A DNA stretch of 64,000 nucleotides, taken from the NCBI GenBank assembly GCA_011754535.1, contig JAAQVN010000001.1, positions 1,178,001-1,242,000 of the forward strand. The letters run 5' to 3'. The stretch's first letter is position 1. Each line of letters begins with the position of its first letter. Below the pieces are notes generated by a model that saw nothing but the letters and a program-made list of their open reading frames with translations, ran no database searches and was not told where the DNA came from. This document shows positions 63,193 through 64,000 of the stretch, piece by piece. The translations under genes and the position numbers were made by a program. Source of the stretch: Enterobacter asburiae (GTDB lineage Bacteria; Pseudomonadota; Gammaproteobacteria; Enterobacterales; Enterobacteriaceae).

Positions 63193-63289
63193 GCTAACAA
63201 ATTTCGCTAAATGTTATGACGTCTGTTTTTACTGGATAAAGTATTTGTTTTTTTTTATGCCTTTGTGAAGATGTTAGGGTGAGATATTT

Positions 63290-63320
63290 GCTCCTGTAGA
63301 CCCATATCAACTACAGGAGC
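63290..63320 (+). promoter_or_regulatory. Hairpin hiding the ribosome binding site of the AlpA-like gene
   Basis: GCTCCTGTAG (63290-63299) and CTACAGGAGC (63311-63320) form a perfect ten-base stem with an 11-base loop. The right arm contains AGGAG (63315-63319), the ribosome binding site eight bases before ATG at 63328. Folding would block translation. Confidence 0.75.
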
Positions 63321-63327
63321 AGTTAAA

Positions 63328-63525
63328 ATGTCTCAAACACTTATCCGCCTCCCAGAAGTCCAACGTAGAACAGCGCTAGGGAAGGCTTGGATCTACCGTC
63401 TTATGAGCCAGGGTAAATTTCCGTCCTCCGTCAAAATTGGCTCCCGTGCCATTGCCTTCGTTGAAAGTGAAGTTGATGACTGGATTAACCAGCGCATCGA
63501 AGACTCACGTAAGGAGGTTGCCTGA
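63328..63525 (+). CDS. AlpA-family transcriptional regulator
   Basis: This is a 65-residue MerR-like winged-helix protein of the AlpA/phage-excisionase type (MSQTLIRLPEVQRRTALGKA, WIYRLMSQGKFPSSVKIG, then AFVESEVDDWINQRI). AlpA-like proteins activate integrase or structural genes in P4-type elements and prophages. Start and length fit the family. Translation is probably controlled by the hairpin in front of it. Confidence 0.9.
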   Translation: MSQTLIRLPEVQRRTALGKAWIYRLMSQGKFPSSVKIGSRAIAFVESEVDDWINQRIEDSRKEVA

Positions 63526-63628
63526 CTCCGCATACTTTTACGAATAACTTGCGTGAAATTGCGATCACCCTTTGGCAGGATCGTTATGTCGCGACAGCTA
63601 CCAACTAATTAACGACAGGTAAATCATC

Positions 63629-64000
63629 ATGACTGAATTTTATGCCCCTACCGGGGATGGACTCGCTCAACCTAAAATCGGCCAGCACGGCATTTCTACG
63701 CCAACCATGAGTAGTCTGGAAATGGTCGATTACATTAATGCCGAACGTCAGTTGAAAGCAGAAGAGGAGGGGATGTCATTCCCATGCAAGAAATACCGCA
63801 AGCTTCGCCACGACAGTTTTATGGCGAAAGTGCCAAAAGTCTTAGGTGAAACTCAATCTCCAAAATTTTTTGGAGATTACATTGATGGCAAAGGGCGAGC
63901 CCAATCCTGCTACAACTTCCCCAAACGCGAGGCCTGTCTGATGGCAATGAGCTATAGCTATGAGCTGCAGGCCAAGGTTTACGACTATATGGAAGAGTTA
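63629..64000 (+). CDS. Rha-family-like phage regulator, 5' part only
   Basis: A frame open from ATG at 63629 to the right edge codes for 124 residues: MTEFYAPTGDGLAQPKIGQH, then FPCKKYRKLRHDSFMAKVPK and, at the end, CYNFPKREACLMAMSYSYEL followed by QAKVYDYMEEL. The last part resembles the Rha/antirepressor pattern of phage regulatory proteins. The first segment may be a separate module. The C-terminus is outside the window, so the call is tentative. Confidence 0.7.
   Translation, partial: MTEFYAPTGDGLAQPKIGQHGISTPTMSSLEMVDYINAERQLKAEEEGMSFPCKKYRKLRHDSFMAKVPKVLGETQSPKFFGDYIDGKGRAQSCYNFPKREACLMAMSYSYELQAKVYDYMEEL

Overview
The window is a piece of an enterobacterial chromosome, most likely Enterobacter or a close relative such as Lelliottia. 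From the left edge to the tRNA-Arg gene the order follows the E. coli K-12 hha to argU segment almost gene for gene, and protein lengths agree closely with the E. coli orthologues that I know. Several E. coli neighbours are missing (aes between hemH and gsk, glsA-ybaT between copA and cueR, rhsD after ybbP). The fimbrial operon is of the Salmonella fimAICDHF/fimZ/fimY type. The genus call is inference; no marker gene was compared.

Layout. 1-6224: hha/tomB and the acrAB efflux operon with its divergent repressor acrR and a complete AcrR operator. 6337-19886: core housekeeping genes mscK, rsmS, priC, ybaN, apt, dnaX (with an intact -1 frameshift signal for the gamma subunit), ybaB, recR, htpG (with a sigma-32 promoter), adk, hemH and gsk. 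19979-31046: transport and envelope genes ybaL, fsr, ushA, ybaK, the small RNA ChiX, ybaP, copA (with an intact frameshift site giving a 70-residue copper chaperone), cueR, ybbJ and qmcA. 31050-43581: an unrecognised 285-residue gene, fetAB, cnoX, ybbO, tesA, ybbAP, a porin gene, mnmH, purEK and a small secreted protein of the YhcN/BhsA type. 43718-51102: lpxH, ppiB, cysS, ybcI, an inserted PTS permease plus LacI-type regulator, ybcJ and folD. 51412-60358: type 1 fimbriae with regulators FimZ, FimY and an EAL-domain protein. 60637-60713: tRNA-Arg(UCU).

The last 3.3 kb (from about 60714) is the left end of an element integrated at the tRNA gene: a tyrosine integrase, a probable DUF6387 protein behind a LexA-like box, an AlpA-type regulator whose ribosome binding site lies in a hairpin, and the start of a Rha-like phage regulator. 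It is visibly richer in A+T than the rest and runs off the right edge, so its cargo is not seen.

A family of short palindromic repeats (about 35-45 bases, core CCCTCACCCYRRCCCTCTCCC then GGGAGAGGG) occurs eight times between genes from 9669 to 50017. Two copies supply the last codons and stop codons of the convergent genes mscK and rsmS. Two loci carry REP-type elements of a different sequence. No rRNA, insertion sequence or CRISPR array was seen.
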